Shown: positions 11,497 through 23,100 of the stretch, one piece after another
Numbering within the stretch: the stretch's first letter is position 1
Layout of the letters: each line of letters begins with the position of its first letter
Origin: Tridacna crocea
Taxonomy: Eukaryota; Mollusca; Bivalvia; Cardiida; Cardiidae
DNA: 64,000 nt
Assembly: GCA_943736015.1 (NCBI GenBank)
Contig: OX031066.1
Location: 12,590,245-12,654,244 of the forward strand
Direction of reading: 5' to 3'
Program-made: the position numbers and the translations under genes
Notes under the pieces: generated by a model
The model's input: only the letters and a program-made list of their open reading frames with translations
Told to the model about the DNA's origin: nothing
Database searches by the model: none

Positions 11497-11729
11497 TTAA
11501 CCCTTTCCCAAATAAGCCTTTGTTTTTACGTGTCTGCAGTTACTGTACAAGTCTTTTGAAAACACTGTGGGAAAAGGAGAAATTGCTGGTACAAGCAATT
11601 TCTCCTTTTCCCACAGTGTTTTCTACCCATTTGGAGAACTTTCTGCCATTTTTATCAAATTTGAAATTGTTGTCTGCAAACACTTTGAGTTTCGAAGAGT
11701 CTAAAATTTGTCGTTTGGGAAAGAGTTAA
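11497..11729 (-). mobile_element. PB-B MITE
   Basis: TTAACCCTTTCCCAAATAAG, then ACGTGTCTGCAGT; arm GAGAACTTTCTGCCATTTT. Core GCTGGTACAAGC is a mispaired centre. Confidence 0.85.
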
Positions 11730-11751
11730 GAGTGTCAATATTTTTCATTTT

Positions 11752-11979
11752 AACCCTTAACCTGATATGCCAATTTCAGGCTCTTCCATTTCTGCAGCAA
11801 ATAAAGATATGATGTCAAAAATATGGACAAATGAAGATACAAATATCTGATTGAGTGGAAAACATTGTGGGAAAAGGAGAAATTGCTCGTCACGAGCAAT
11901 TTCTCCTTTTCCCACAATGTTTTCAAAAGCTGTCTGTTGTTGATACGTCAAAGTGAGTATCTATGGAGTAAAGGGTTAA
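11752..11979. mobile_element. PB-C MITE
   Basis: Same right end GAGTATCTATGGAGTAAAGG as 8758-8986. Core GCTCGTCACGAGC is fully paired around C. Confidence 0.85.
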
Positions 11980-12504
11980 AGTAGGAGACAGAGTATAGCC
12001 AAGAGTTGACTGTATACTCTGTATCATCTGATATCATCATAAATATACTGTTTTATATATAAAAGATAGTTTGACCTTGGTCTACCTTGTCTACAACATT
12101 ACTCAATAAAAAAACCTGTTGTGATCCATTCAGAAATGATCACCTCGCATGTATCCTATGCATCCGCCATTTATCAAAATAGCCCCGACAGGCTTGGATA
12201 ATAGGCTAATAGGTTCAGTATAAGCCTTACTTTTCCCTGGTATTCCGGAATGAGCGATGCTTCATAGCAGACAGGTCAAATCTTCGAAGAAAATGACATG
12301 CACAGACAACGGTAATGTATCTTATATAGAAATCTCTATAGGAGAAAAAAATACAAATATATAATGTGGATAAAGAAAAAGAATATCACAGAGTTTTTCT
12401 ACTCGTTCAACCTTTCTTCTAACCATTTACACACAAAGTTATCAGAGATATACCAAGACAGTATCAACATAGAAAATGGATGTACCTGTAGTTTGATACA
12501 GACT
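11980..12504. other. No gene recognised
   Basis: Nothing identified apart from a weakly open frame at 12399-12680 that runs into a MITE. Confidence 0.5.
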
Positions 12505-12703
12505 TGTAATTCATAGCCAAATTTTTGTTTTTGACTTTCTAAAGTTGAAATCATAATTATATGCAGACGATAAAGGCATCTGAAAAATTGACATGAGTGT
12601 TTGAAAAGACAGAAAACGTAGGGTATTGTGATATAAAATGGGAGCAAATGCTGATTACCAGCATTTTTTTCTTTTTCCATTTTTTTTCTTCTTTTCTTTT
12701 TAA
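12505..12703 (+). mobile_element. PB-A MITE, decayed
   Basis: GCAGACGATAAAGGCATC and GGAGCAAATGCTGATTACC; the right arm is replaced by T/C-rich sequence. Confidence 0.5.
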
Positions 12704-12927
12704 CTCTTTACCAAAGAACAAAATTTTAGACTGGTCCAAGATGAAGCACTTGTAGACGACAAAATAAACTTAACTCAAAAATTGAAATATCTATTTAGTA
12801 GGATAGAAAACATTGTGGGAAAAGGAGAAATTGCTCGTTACGAGCAATTTCTCCTTTTCCCACAGTGTTTTCAAAAGACTTTTACTGCAGACACATAAAA
12901 ACCAGGGCTTGTTTGGGAAAGGGTTAA
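12700..12927 (+). mobile_element. PB-A/PB-B chimera
   Basis: The left arm is PB-A (ACAAAATTTTAGACTGGTCC). The core (GCTCGTTACGAGC) and right arm (AAGACTTTTACTGCAGACAC, GCTTGTTTGGGAAAGGG) are PB-B. The join falls in the palindrome. Confidence 0.85.
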
Positions 12928-13151
12928 CTCTTTACCAAGTGACAACATTTTGGACGAGTCCAAATTGAAAGCATTAGCAGACAACAAAATAAATGTGCAT
13001 CAAAATTTGAAATTTGATTTTGTAAAGAGTAGAAAACATGTGGGAAAAGGAGAAAATGCTGGTTACCAGCATTTTCTCCTTTTCCTACAATGTTTTCAAA
13101 GGCTTTCTTTCTCAGGGTCGTTAAAAATCAGGATTATGTGGTAAAGAGTTA
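12924..13151 (+). mobile_element. PB-A MITE chained to the chimera
   Basis: Shares the TTAA at 12924-12927. Core perfect except one CCTACA change. Confidence 0.85.
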
Positions 13152-13257
13152 CAAAACATTCTTCCATGGGTTTGTTACAAGTTAAGATTACCTGGCCAGA
13201 TTCTCAGTTTTAAATTACTGAAACACGTTTCAGTATAGCAATAAAACCAAAATGATT

Positions 13258-13428
13258 TAACCCATTACCACACAATCCCTACTTTTGACGCCAGCATTTT
13301 CTCCTTTTCCCATAGTTTTTTCTACCCTTCCCAGAACAAATTTCAATTTTTCAGTCACCTTTATTTTGTCGTCTGCAAATGCTTTCAATTTGAACCAGTC
13401 AAAATTTTGTCGTTTGGTAATGAGTTAA
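13258..13428 (-). mobile_element. PB-A MITE lacking one hairpin arm
   Basis: TTTTGACG joins directly to CCAGCATTTTCTCC. The deletion removes one complete core arm and its flank, exactly to the hairpin centre. Confidence 0.85.
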
Positions 13429-13611
13429 ATCTAAAGACCACTTTTTTGCAGAATGTCTCGGCAAAGCAAAGCAGAGTGTTGAATGAAAGTCAGAATGCTC
13501 AATTTGTTTGGCCAGGCTCTAAATTGCCTGCAAAACCAATCCCAATACTGAGACGCTCATTGTGGGTTGATGGTCAAGCCATTCTGAGTAAACTAGAGCT
13601 ATCATGTAACA

Positions 13612-13931
13612 CTATTATACCCCCCACCAGCTCCTTGTCACAAAAACAGGTCTTTGTTACAGAATACAGAAAGGTTTAGTACTAAAGTAAAAGTTGAATA
13701 AAGTTCAAGTGGAGATGGTTCCACAACAAATCGCAGCAGGGTCATGAAAATTGCACATGCAAAACTTCATATATATAGGAACACTGTGTGTAAATTTGAG
13801 TTCAGAACCTTTAAAATGTTGAAGTATTGCTCCAGACTAATTTGTGTCTAAGGACTGACAGATGGATGGACAGACAGCCATGGGGATTCCAGTATATACC
13901 CCCCTCCACTACGTTGTGGGGGGTATAATAA
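13612..13931 (+). mobile_element. TATACCCCC element, fullest copy
   Basis: Ends TATTATACCCCCCACC and TTGTGGGGGGTATAATA. The interior contains CTCCTTGTCACAAAAACAGG, GCAGGGTCATGAAAATTGC and GTATTGCTCCAGAC. Non-coding. Located about 115 bp beyond the CNTLN stop codon. Confidence 0.7.
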
Positions 13932-13970
13932 GTCAAATTATTCCACAAAAAGTTTGCTAGTGCTAATCTT

Positions 13971-14113
13971 CAGCTTGTCTGTGATATCACTTCTGTATAG
14001 GGAATGTATAGTTTGTGTTAATACAGCTTGGTGCTTATGATATGTGTCAGCTTGTCTGTGATTTCGCTTCTGTTTGGGGAATGTTTTGTTTGTGTTGATA
14101 TAGCTTGGCAGTG
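13971..14113. repeat. Tandem duplication of the CNTLN stop-codon region
   Basis: 13971-14036 and 14048-14113 are diverged direct copies (offset 77 bp), both starting CAGCTTGTCTGTGAT and containing GGGAATGT and TTGTGTT. The 14048 copy is the coding end of e30. The downstream copy has an in-frame TAA and would lie in the 3' UTR. Confidence 0.85.
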
Positions 14114-14175
14114 AGCTCGTTCCTCTCCTCTAATTTCTGTATAAACAGATCCATCAATGGCAGGGCAAAGTCATC
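14047..14175 (-). CDS. CNTLN: CNTLN exon e30, last coding exon with stop
   Basis: 42 codons and TGA (14047-14049): DDFALPLMDLFIQKLEERNE, LTAKLYQHKQNIPQTEAKSQ, TS. Aligns with PFASYLLEAVLEKINEKKKL at the vertebrate C-terminus. Acceptor GTTTCAG. Its last 66 nt are duplicated 77 bp further downstream (13971-14036). Confidence 0.93.
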   Translation of the reverse strand, partial: DDFALPLMDLFIQKLEERNELTAKLYQHKQNIPQTEAKSQTS

Positions 14176-17100
14176 CTGAAACATGGGTAAATCAAATTAA
14201 TCTGTAAAACAAATTTCAACTCAATATAAACATAGAAGATATGAAAATACATCATATTTATCTTGAGGTTTCACTAAACAAGTGGATGGTAAAGATTTAA
14301 GATTAGACCATGCATTCTCATCTTGATTAAATCTATACCAAACGACAAAATTTTAGACTAGTCCAAATTGAAAGCACTTGCCGAGGACAAAATTACCATA
14401 ACTCAAAAATTGAAGTTTGTATCCAGCAAGATAAAAAACATTGTGGGAAAAGGAGAAAATGCTGGTTACCAGCATTTTCTCCTTTTCCCGCAATGTTTTC
14501 AAAAGGCTTCTATCTCAGGGTCGCAAAAACCAGGGATTGTTTGGTAAAGGATTAACGCTTTAACCAAATGACAAAATTTCAGATGGTCCAAATTGAAAAC
14601 ATTTGCAGACAATATACTGTGATTAACCCAACTCAAAAATTGAAATTTGTTCTAGGAGGATAGAAAACATTGTAGGAAAAGGAGAAAATACTTTTACCAG
14701 AATTTTCTCTGTTTTGCATGATGTTTTCAACAGGCTTTTTTTGCGGGGTCATGAATACCAGGGATTGTTTGGGAAAGAGTTAAAATCATCAGCAAAAGCC
14801 AGCTATTTTTGACTGTGCTGGTGAAAGAGGTCATAACTAAAGAGGATATTATAACTCAAGAACATGACTGTTGTAATTTTAATTAAACTGATCAGAGTAT
14901 CTCTCAGTGTCTGTAATATTGATGCACATTTCTGTACACCATTTGTGTGTTTTGGAAAACCCAATGTGATGAATGAGAAAACTGCAAGTTTTGGGTTTTA
15001 TTACACTTTTCTAACTATCGGTTACCAGACAAAAGCATTCCAGATTGGTCTACTGAAAGAACTGATAGACAACCAATCAATCTTGGTTTCAAATAATGGG
15101 ATTTATCTGTGAGAGGGTACTAAACATTGTGGTATATGGAGAAAATACTGGTTATCAGCATTTTCTGTATTTCCCACAATGTTTTTAAAAAGCTTTCTCC
15201 ACTAGGGATGATAAATCTTGTTTAAGGTTCCTAAACCAACAACAATATCAATGCTTAATGCATACCAAATTGATTTGAAATTACAAAAGAAAGTCAATAA
15301 ACAGAAGAATTCATGAGAATGTACTTAACCAATTACCACACAATCCCTACTTTTGACAACCCTGAAAAAGAAGCCTTTTGAGAACACTGTGAGAAAAAGA
15401 GAAAATGCTGGTAACCAGCATTTTCTCCTTTTTCCGACAATGTTTTCTACCCTTCACAAATCATATTTCAAATTTTCAGTCACACTTATTTCGCCATCTG
15501 TGAATGCTTTTGATTTGGACAAACCTAAAATATTGTTGATGGTAAGGACTTACGCTCCTATCTGACAATTCCGGCTCATGGTGAAATTCCCCATTTTTTA
15601 CAGAACTTTCTATCAAATCACATTCCTGAAAATGATTAAAATTTAGGTAAAATGTAATGATCAAAATACCTGCATATACTAGTCCTTACCTTACTGTTCT
15701 GCAGTTTCTCTAACCTTTTCATCCATTTTTTGTCTCTCTTTCTTTCCAGCTCTAACTCTGTCTCCTTCAAAATGCAACAAATAAAATAAACAGTGAAATA
15801 TAGATTATTCATAGATGCAAAATTGAGTTGTTCCCTCTTCAGGCATATTGCTGCAAAAACAGTCTATTCAAATTCTGTTTATGCTTCATTAATTTCAACA
15901 CTTCTAGGCTAAACTCATTACCAAACGACATTATTTTTGGCTAGTCCAAATTGAAAGCATTTGCAGACGACAAAATAAGAGTGACTGAAAATTTGAAATT
16001 TGTTTTGTGAAGGGTAGAAAACATTGTGGGAAAAGGAGAAAATGCTGGTTACCAGCATTTTCTCCTTTTCCCACAATGTTTTCAAAAGGCTTCTTTCTCA
16101 GGGGCGTCAAAAGTAGGGATTGTGTGGTAATGGGTTAAACTCTGCAATGCTTTAGACATAGTCATTCTGTTGAAAGTAGAGTTTACCAGAATTTTGTGAT
16201 TACATATATGCCTTCACAACTAAGCCACATAGGCCCTGTTTAAAATTTCACGCAAGCATAAAAAAGCCACATGAAGTTTCCTTATGCACACTGATCAACG
16301 TGAGCCGCGGACACCATGTGTTCTCGTTACACCAGATTGAATTTTCCATGGAAGAACCGGAGGTGGTGTAAGTATTTTCATTTTTATGGACCTGATTTAC
16401 CTAGATAGAAATGTTGATTTACAGCAATGTCAAGACGAATGATTGATCTGTTTACACACATACTAGGGAATAATAATACCATCATATAAGCGAGCTGGGG
16501 CTTTATGAGCAACTGGGGTCTTATTGTTTTGAAGTTTGTTGCCGATTTTCGGACAAAATCCCCTAACCATTGTTCATTTTACAAGTTTGTATGATAAGAT
16601 AAATGTATTCCCTAAAGGAAAACACAAAATTTCACTTAGAAATATCCATCCAAAGCAAAGATATACGTTTTTGAATGGACCTGGGTAGAGGAAAATATGC
16701 TAACAAGATACCATTTTCATTTTCAGAGTATGTACATGGACACCAGATCAGAAAAAGGCTTGCGGTAACTGGACACCAACCTTTAAATCATTAATATTTC
16801 TGCCTGAAACTCGATGCATGGGCTGTATACGAAGACTATTTTTGTAAACATTATGTCACTACGGTCCATTACCTGATAAAGAGCATGTTCAACGCAATTT
16901 CATTACTTGTAGCACTTGCTTTTTTGAAATATTTGCAATAGTACGGCAATTTATGAAGAAGACCTACGATGCTTGATCACAATTGACCGGTCATTGCCTC
17001 CAATGTTGGTGCAAGACATGTTCTTTTTTTACAGCGTTTCAGTTTTATGAATGGCGTATTAACCCATTACCACGAGCTTTAATGTCCCTGGGAAAGATGG

Positions 17101-20100
17101 CTTTGAAAAACATTGTCTATAAAGAAAAACCTCAGCGAGCTCTTAGAATGGTGTTCTACCCTTCGTACATTTGCATGCGTGTGTTTGTTCGTCTACGCGT
17201 TTATTTCTAAAATTTTTTCATTAATTGACTTCTCCTCAGAAACCATCAAGTGGAAATCAACAAAATTCAACGTGGATGATTCCATAAATTTCCTTCAAGA
17301 TACTTTGATCCTTTAAAAAAAATGGCTTATGTGGAAGGAGCTTATTTTCCGTGTACGGCGCATTGTGAAAATTATAACAAAATTTGTCCTTTTAAAAGAA
17401 CTCAATCATGAGATTGGCATTGGGTAGCTTTCTATCACATTCCTTCAATAAATTTTGATCTGCTGGAAAACATTGCTTTTGTTGGTAGGACTTATTTTCT
17501 CTTTGTGTCATAAAGCAGAAGTACTAATACGCCATTCATAAAACTGAAACGCTGTAAAAAAAGAACATGTCTTGCACCAACATTGGAGGCAATGACCGGT
17601 CAATTGTGATCAAGCATCGTAGGTCTACTTCATAAATTGCCGTATTATTGCAAATATTTCAAAAAAGCAAGTGCTACAAGTAATGAAATTGCGCTGAACA
17701 TGCTCTTTATCAGGTAATGGACTGTAGTGACATAATGTTTACAAAAATGGTCTTCGCATACAGCCCATGCATCGAGTTTCAGGCAGAAATATTGATGATT
17801 TAAAGGTTGGTGTCCAGTTACCACAAGCTTTTTCTGATCTGGTGTCCATGTACATACTCTGAAAATGAAAATGGTGTCTTGTTAGCATATTTTTCCCTAC
17901 CCAGGTCCATTCAAAAACGTATATCTTCGCTTTGGATGGACATTTCTAAGTGAAATTTTGTGTTTTCCTTTTGGGAATACATTTATCTTATCATACAAAC
18001 TTGTAAAATGAACAGTGGTTAGGGGATTTTGTCCGAAAATCGGCAACAAACTTCAAAACAATAAGACCCCAGTTGCTCATAAAGCCCCAGCTCGCTTATA
18101 TGATGGTATTATTATTCCCTAGTATGTGTGTAAACAGATCAATCATTCGTCTTGACATTGCTGTAAATCAACATTTCTATCTAGGTAAATCAGGTCCATA
18201 AAAATGAAAATACTTACACCACCTCCGGTTCTTCCATGGAAAATTCGATCTGGTGTACCGAGAACACATGGTGTCCGCGGCTCATGTTGATCAGTGTGTT
18301 ATGTGCCTCAAGGTTTGGTATGAACATGTCTCGTCCATTCAGTCTTCATTTTCAAAAGGTAATACCTGCTGCTGAAAACAGTGCAACAGCTTGTCTGATG
18401 GATCAAATATATCCTGTACCCTTACAACACAATCCTACCTTTTTACGACCCTGACGAAGAAGCCTTTTGGAAACATTGTGGGAAAAGGAGAAAATGCTGG
18501 TAACCAGGATTTTCTCCGTTTCCAACAATTTTTCTACCATTATAAAATCAGATTTCAAATTTTAAGTCACAGTTATTTTGTTGTCTGCAAATGCTTTCAA
18601 CTTGGACCAATCTTAAATTCTGTCATTTGTTTAAAGACCTTACATGGCCTCTTTTAGCAATTTACTGAAAGATGCTAATTACCAACGCAAAAGAAGGAAA
18701 ATATCATTCTCATAACTCACAATTTTCCTTATTTCTCCATCTGCACTCATTATTTCATCCAGGTCTGATTGACTTAAATTTAAAATATCTTTGGCAAGAT
18801 CCTGTGCACGTTGCATGGAGGCATTGGTTTTATCTGCAGTCGTTTTTCTGTTTTCCACCTCAATCAAACCTGATCGTGTCTGCTGGGTACGTCGTAAGAT
18901 CTCTTGGGCTAAATTCTGCAACACATGACACAACATACATACAAACTTTAAATCATTTGTAGAAAAAAAAAGGCACATGATTTACTTGAAGCCTTTACCA
19001 AACAACAAAATTTTAGGTTTGTCCAAATCGAAAGCATTTGCAGACAACAAAATAAAAGTGACTGAAAATTTGAAATTTGTTTTGAGAAGGGTAGAAAACA
19101 TTGTGGGAAAAGGAGAAAATGCTGGTTACCAGCATTTTCTCCTTTTCCCACAATGTTTTCTAAAGGCTTCTTTCTCAGGGTTGTCAAAAGTAGGGATTGT
19201 GTGGTAATGGGTTAAGGTGGAAGTTCTATCTGATTCAAACAATTGATGTGAAGAAATTTGAATTTCATGGACTTAACTCTGCAAAGGTGATAAAATAGCC
19301 ATGTAAAATAATTAACCCATTACCACACAATCCCTACTTTTGATGCCCCTGAAAAAGAAACCTTTAGAAAACATTGTGGGAAAAGGAGAAAATGCAGGTC
19401 ACCAGCATTTTCTCCTTTTGCCACAAAGTTTTCTAACCTTCCCAAAACAAATTTCAAATTTTCAGTCACTTATGTTTTGTCGTCTGCAAATGCTTTCGAT
19501 TTGGACAAACTTAAAATTTTGTCGTTTGGTAAAGAGTTAAGACAGATGCTTTATTTGTTTTTCAAATAAGACAAATAAGTTCATTTTGAAAGAAGTCCAT
19601 TTCAAAAAAAGAAAAAAAATTGTATTGATTTTATCTGTTCCTTTCTATTTCAAAAAATTTTGTCAAAGAAACAGGCACATATATTTATACATCCTTGGGT
19701 CCCAGGTTTAAGCATTACGTTACTCTCCATGCATTATCCTTGGAAAATTGACTAGTAAATCGTTGTTTCCTATAAGTATTCATACGGTCGGAAAGTATAC
19801 TAATAGCCAATCAACAGATCGCTAACATATTCATTCTCTCTTGTAGGGAGGACAATTTCATTTCGCCAGTTACTAAAAATAAAAAGACAGCATATTTGTG
19901 ATAAAAATGTTTTAGATTTTCTCAAAGAAAAACTGAGATTACCAATCAAAATGCTTCATGAATAATTCATGAGAATGAGGAAACACCAGCCAAATAACCC
20001 AGGCTTAAAATCTTACAGTATGAATCGAAACTGGGTCAACGAGGATGATATTTATAAAGCTATTGGTAGGAAAGGGGAGGGGAAATGGATCAATCATTGT

Positions 20101-23100
20101 TTACATGTGTAATAAGACACATAGATGAAATATTGTTCCTAAATAAAGAAAAAATTAAAACTTAGGAACAAGAAAATAGTTTGAATTGTTGGTTTATCAC
20201 GACTGTTCAAAGCTCAAACCAAATTTTCTGGTATGCACTGACACTGTAAATTCTAAACATATCTAAGGGTTGTACTGCCCTGAAATATACATGTATTATT
20301 TATTGAATTCTGCCTTTCAAGTTTTACCATGTCTGCTGTTAACCCATTACCACAGAATCCCTACTTTTGACGCCCCGAAGAAAGAAGCCTTTTGAAAACA
20401 CCATGGGAAAAGGAGAAAATGCTGGTAACCAGCATTTTCTCCTTTTCCCATAGTGTTTTCTACCCTTCCCAGCACAAATTTCAATTTTTAAGTCACATTT
20501 ATTTTGTCGTCTGCAAATGCTTTCAATTTGGACCAGTCTAAAATTTTCTTGTGTGGTAAAGAGTTAAAGCCTATTTTTACCTCCAAACAATCTATACTTA
20601 CCCTAACAAATCTCTGATAAGCTTGCAAGATAACATGAATCTCTCGCAACTTTTCCTTTGCTGTTTCCAATGCATCCTCACTCTCTCTTGCCAGACTTTT
20701 CAACTGTTGTGTTGCCATTTTCTCCATCTCTTCCAATGAACTCTCTAACTCCATCTTCTTGGTTTGGGATTCCAGTAGTAATTTATTCTGTTAAAGAGAT
20801 AAGCGATCCTGAGAAAGAAGCCTTTAGAAAACATTGTGGAAAAAGGAGAAAATGCTGGTAAGCAGTATTCTCTCCTTTTCCCACAATATTTTCTTCACTT
20901 CCAAAGACAAATTTTAAATTTTCAGTTTGTCCTCTGCAAATGCTTTCAATTTGGACCACCCAAAATTGTTTCGTTAGGTAAAGAGTTAATCTTGATCTGC
21001 ACTGTCCCTTGCATGTGAAAAGATCTGTATATGAACATTTGTATCATTATAGTTTATGACTTTTTTTATCCATTTATAACATGTCTCTTTGTGCATGCTG
21101 CCATGATTTCAAATGTTCAGAGGTAGCACATATTTAGTAAATTGAAAATAATCTTGTATGTCATATATAAATATATATAATTCACCTTTTTCTCAATCTC
21201 TGCTGTAACTTTTAAATATCTTTCCTCATACTCTCTTTTCTCTCTTGTGACAGCCCCAAGTCTCTTTTTGTAGGAATCAATCTGTAAAGTGTAGAGTTAC
21301 GATATTATTTACATGGGGTGTGGGAGATATGGAGGAGACAGGAAACTAGACAGATTATGTTTTATATAGTTTTTTTCAGCATTACTACAATAATATCATG
21401 GCCCGTGAATCTATCAGTGCTTTCTTGGGAGTTCCAAACACCTCCAGCTTCTTGTTCTGTACAAAATTCTCTTCCATCCACTGGCTCCTTTACCACAGAA
21501 ACATTATAGACAATGTTCAATGGATCAGTTGACAGAACAACAGACAATTTTCACAAATACAAAATCTATCCTGTGTTAATGAACAAACAAACACTAGGAT
21601 ATAGGACGGTCACAGGGCCACGATATGAGCTCCATGTCCTAACCAGTGGAGATAAACACTAACTAGAAGATCAATATGGACAAAAGTAACAATCAGTGGG
21701 AAAATAAAGAATATGAATGCCTTATTAATCCTTTTCCAAACAACAAAATTTTAGACTTACCCAAAATGAAACCATTTGCAGATCCCTTTGTTTTAGGGAG
21801 GGTAGAACACACGGTGGGAAAAGGAGTAAATGCTGGCTAATAGGTTTTTGTCCTTTTCCTACAACATTTTTGAAAGCTTTCTACCTCAGGGTCAAGAAAA
21901 ACTTAAGACTATGCCAGATAGAGTTAAACATAGCTAAGCAAAACAAGAGGGCCAAGATGGCCCTGGATCGCTCACCTGAATTTTTGAGAGGACCATAGCC
22001 TTTTTTTTTTTGAAGGTATTGAAACACTGGAAACAAAATCATTATTTTGCCAGGCAATTTTTAAAAGGTCACCTATTAAAGTCCTTTCAAAATCTGACCA
22101 GCAGTTTCAGAAAAGAAGAATTTTTAGGAGTTTCTTAATTTCCATACAGTGCAAGTAGCCCCCCTTCACCAGAGCCATGTTTCTTGACCTATCAAAATTT
22201 CGCGAACAAATTTTGAAAAAGGTCATTCAAGGAATATTTCTGTGAAATAATTTTCAAATCTGACCAGCCGTTTCAGAGAAGAATTTTCAAGAATTTCTTC
22301 ATTTTCATATAGTGCAAGTAGCCCCCATTCACCAGAGCAAGGTTTTTTGACGAATCAAAATTTCACAAACAATTTTTGAAAAAGGTCACCAAAGGAATAT
22401 CTCTGTGAAAATTTTCCAAAATCTAACCAGCCATTTCAGAGAAGAAGAATTTTAAGAATTTCTTCATTGCCCTATAGTGCAAGTAGCCCCAATTCACTAG
22501 AGCCATGGTTCTTGACGAATCAAATTTCATGAACACTTTTTGAATAGGCTCACCCAAGGAACATCTTTGTAAAATTATTTCAAATTCTGACCAGCCGTTC
22601 GAGAGAAGAATTTTTAAGAATTTCTTCATTGCCCTATAGCGCAAGTAGCCACCATTCACTAGAGCCATGTTTCTTGACAGATTAAAATTTCACGAACAAT
22701 TTTGGAAAAGGGTCATCCATGGAACATCTCTGTGAAATATTTCAAAATCTGACCAGCAGTTTCAGAGAAGAAGAATTTTTAAGAATTTCTTCATTTCTGT
22801 ATAGTGCAAGAAGCCCCCATTCACCAGAGCCAGGTATCTTGACGGATCAAAATTTCGCGAACAGTTTTTGAAAAGGCTCACCCAAGGAACATCTCTGTGA
22901 AATTATTTCAAAATCTGACCAGCGATTTCAGAGAAGAAGAATTTTTAAGAGTTTCTTCATTCCTGTATAGTGCAAGAAGCCCCCTTTCACCAGAGCCATG
23001 TTTCTTGACGAATCAAAATTCCGTGATTAAATTTTGAAAAGGGTCACCCAAGGAACATCTCTGTGAAATTATTTTAAAATCTGCCCAACGTTTTCAGAGA

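Larger units (their letters stand above)
16286..18300. repeat. Long inverted repeat, about 770-bp arms and about 470-bp spacer
   Basis: Left arm about 16286-17057 and right arm about 17528-18300 are reverse complements, only a few per cent diverged, including the intron of the two-exon ORF. Outer borders fall at CACACTGATCAAC; inner borders fall at GAATGGCGTATTA / TAATACGCCATTC. The spacer begins with a decayed TTAACCCATTACC MITE end. A transcript across it would fold into a very long hairpin. Confidence 0.9.

Noticed and set aside
13407..13679. 90-codon plus-strand ORF
   Set aside because: Starts in a MITE end and finishes in the TATACCCCC element; the middle is unsupported.
22423..22668. 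ORF with repeated MALVN.GYL.YRAMKKFLK
   Set aside because: Reading through the 164-bp satellite of element P1; the peptide repeat follows the DNA repeat.
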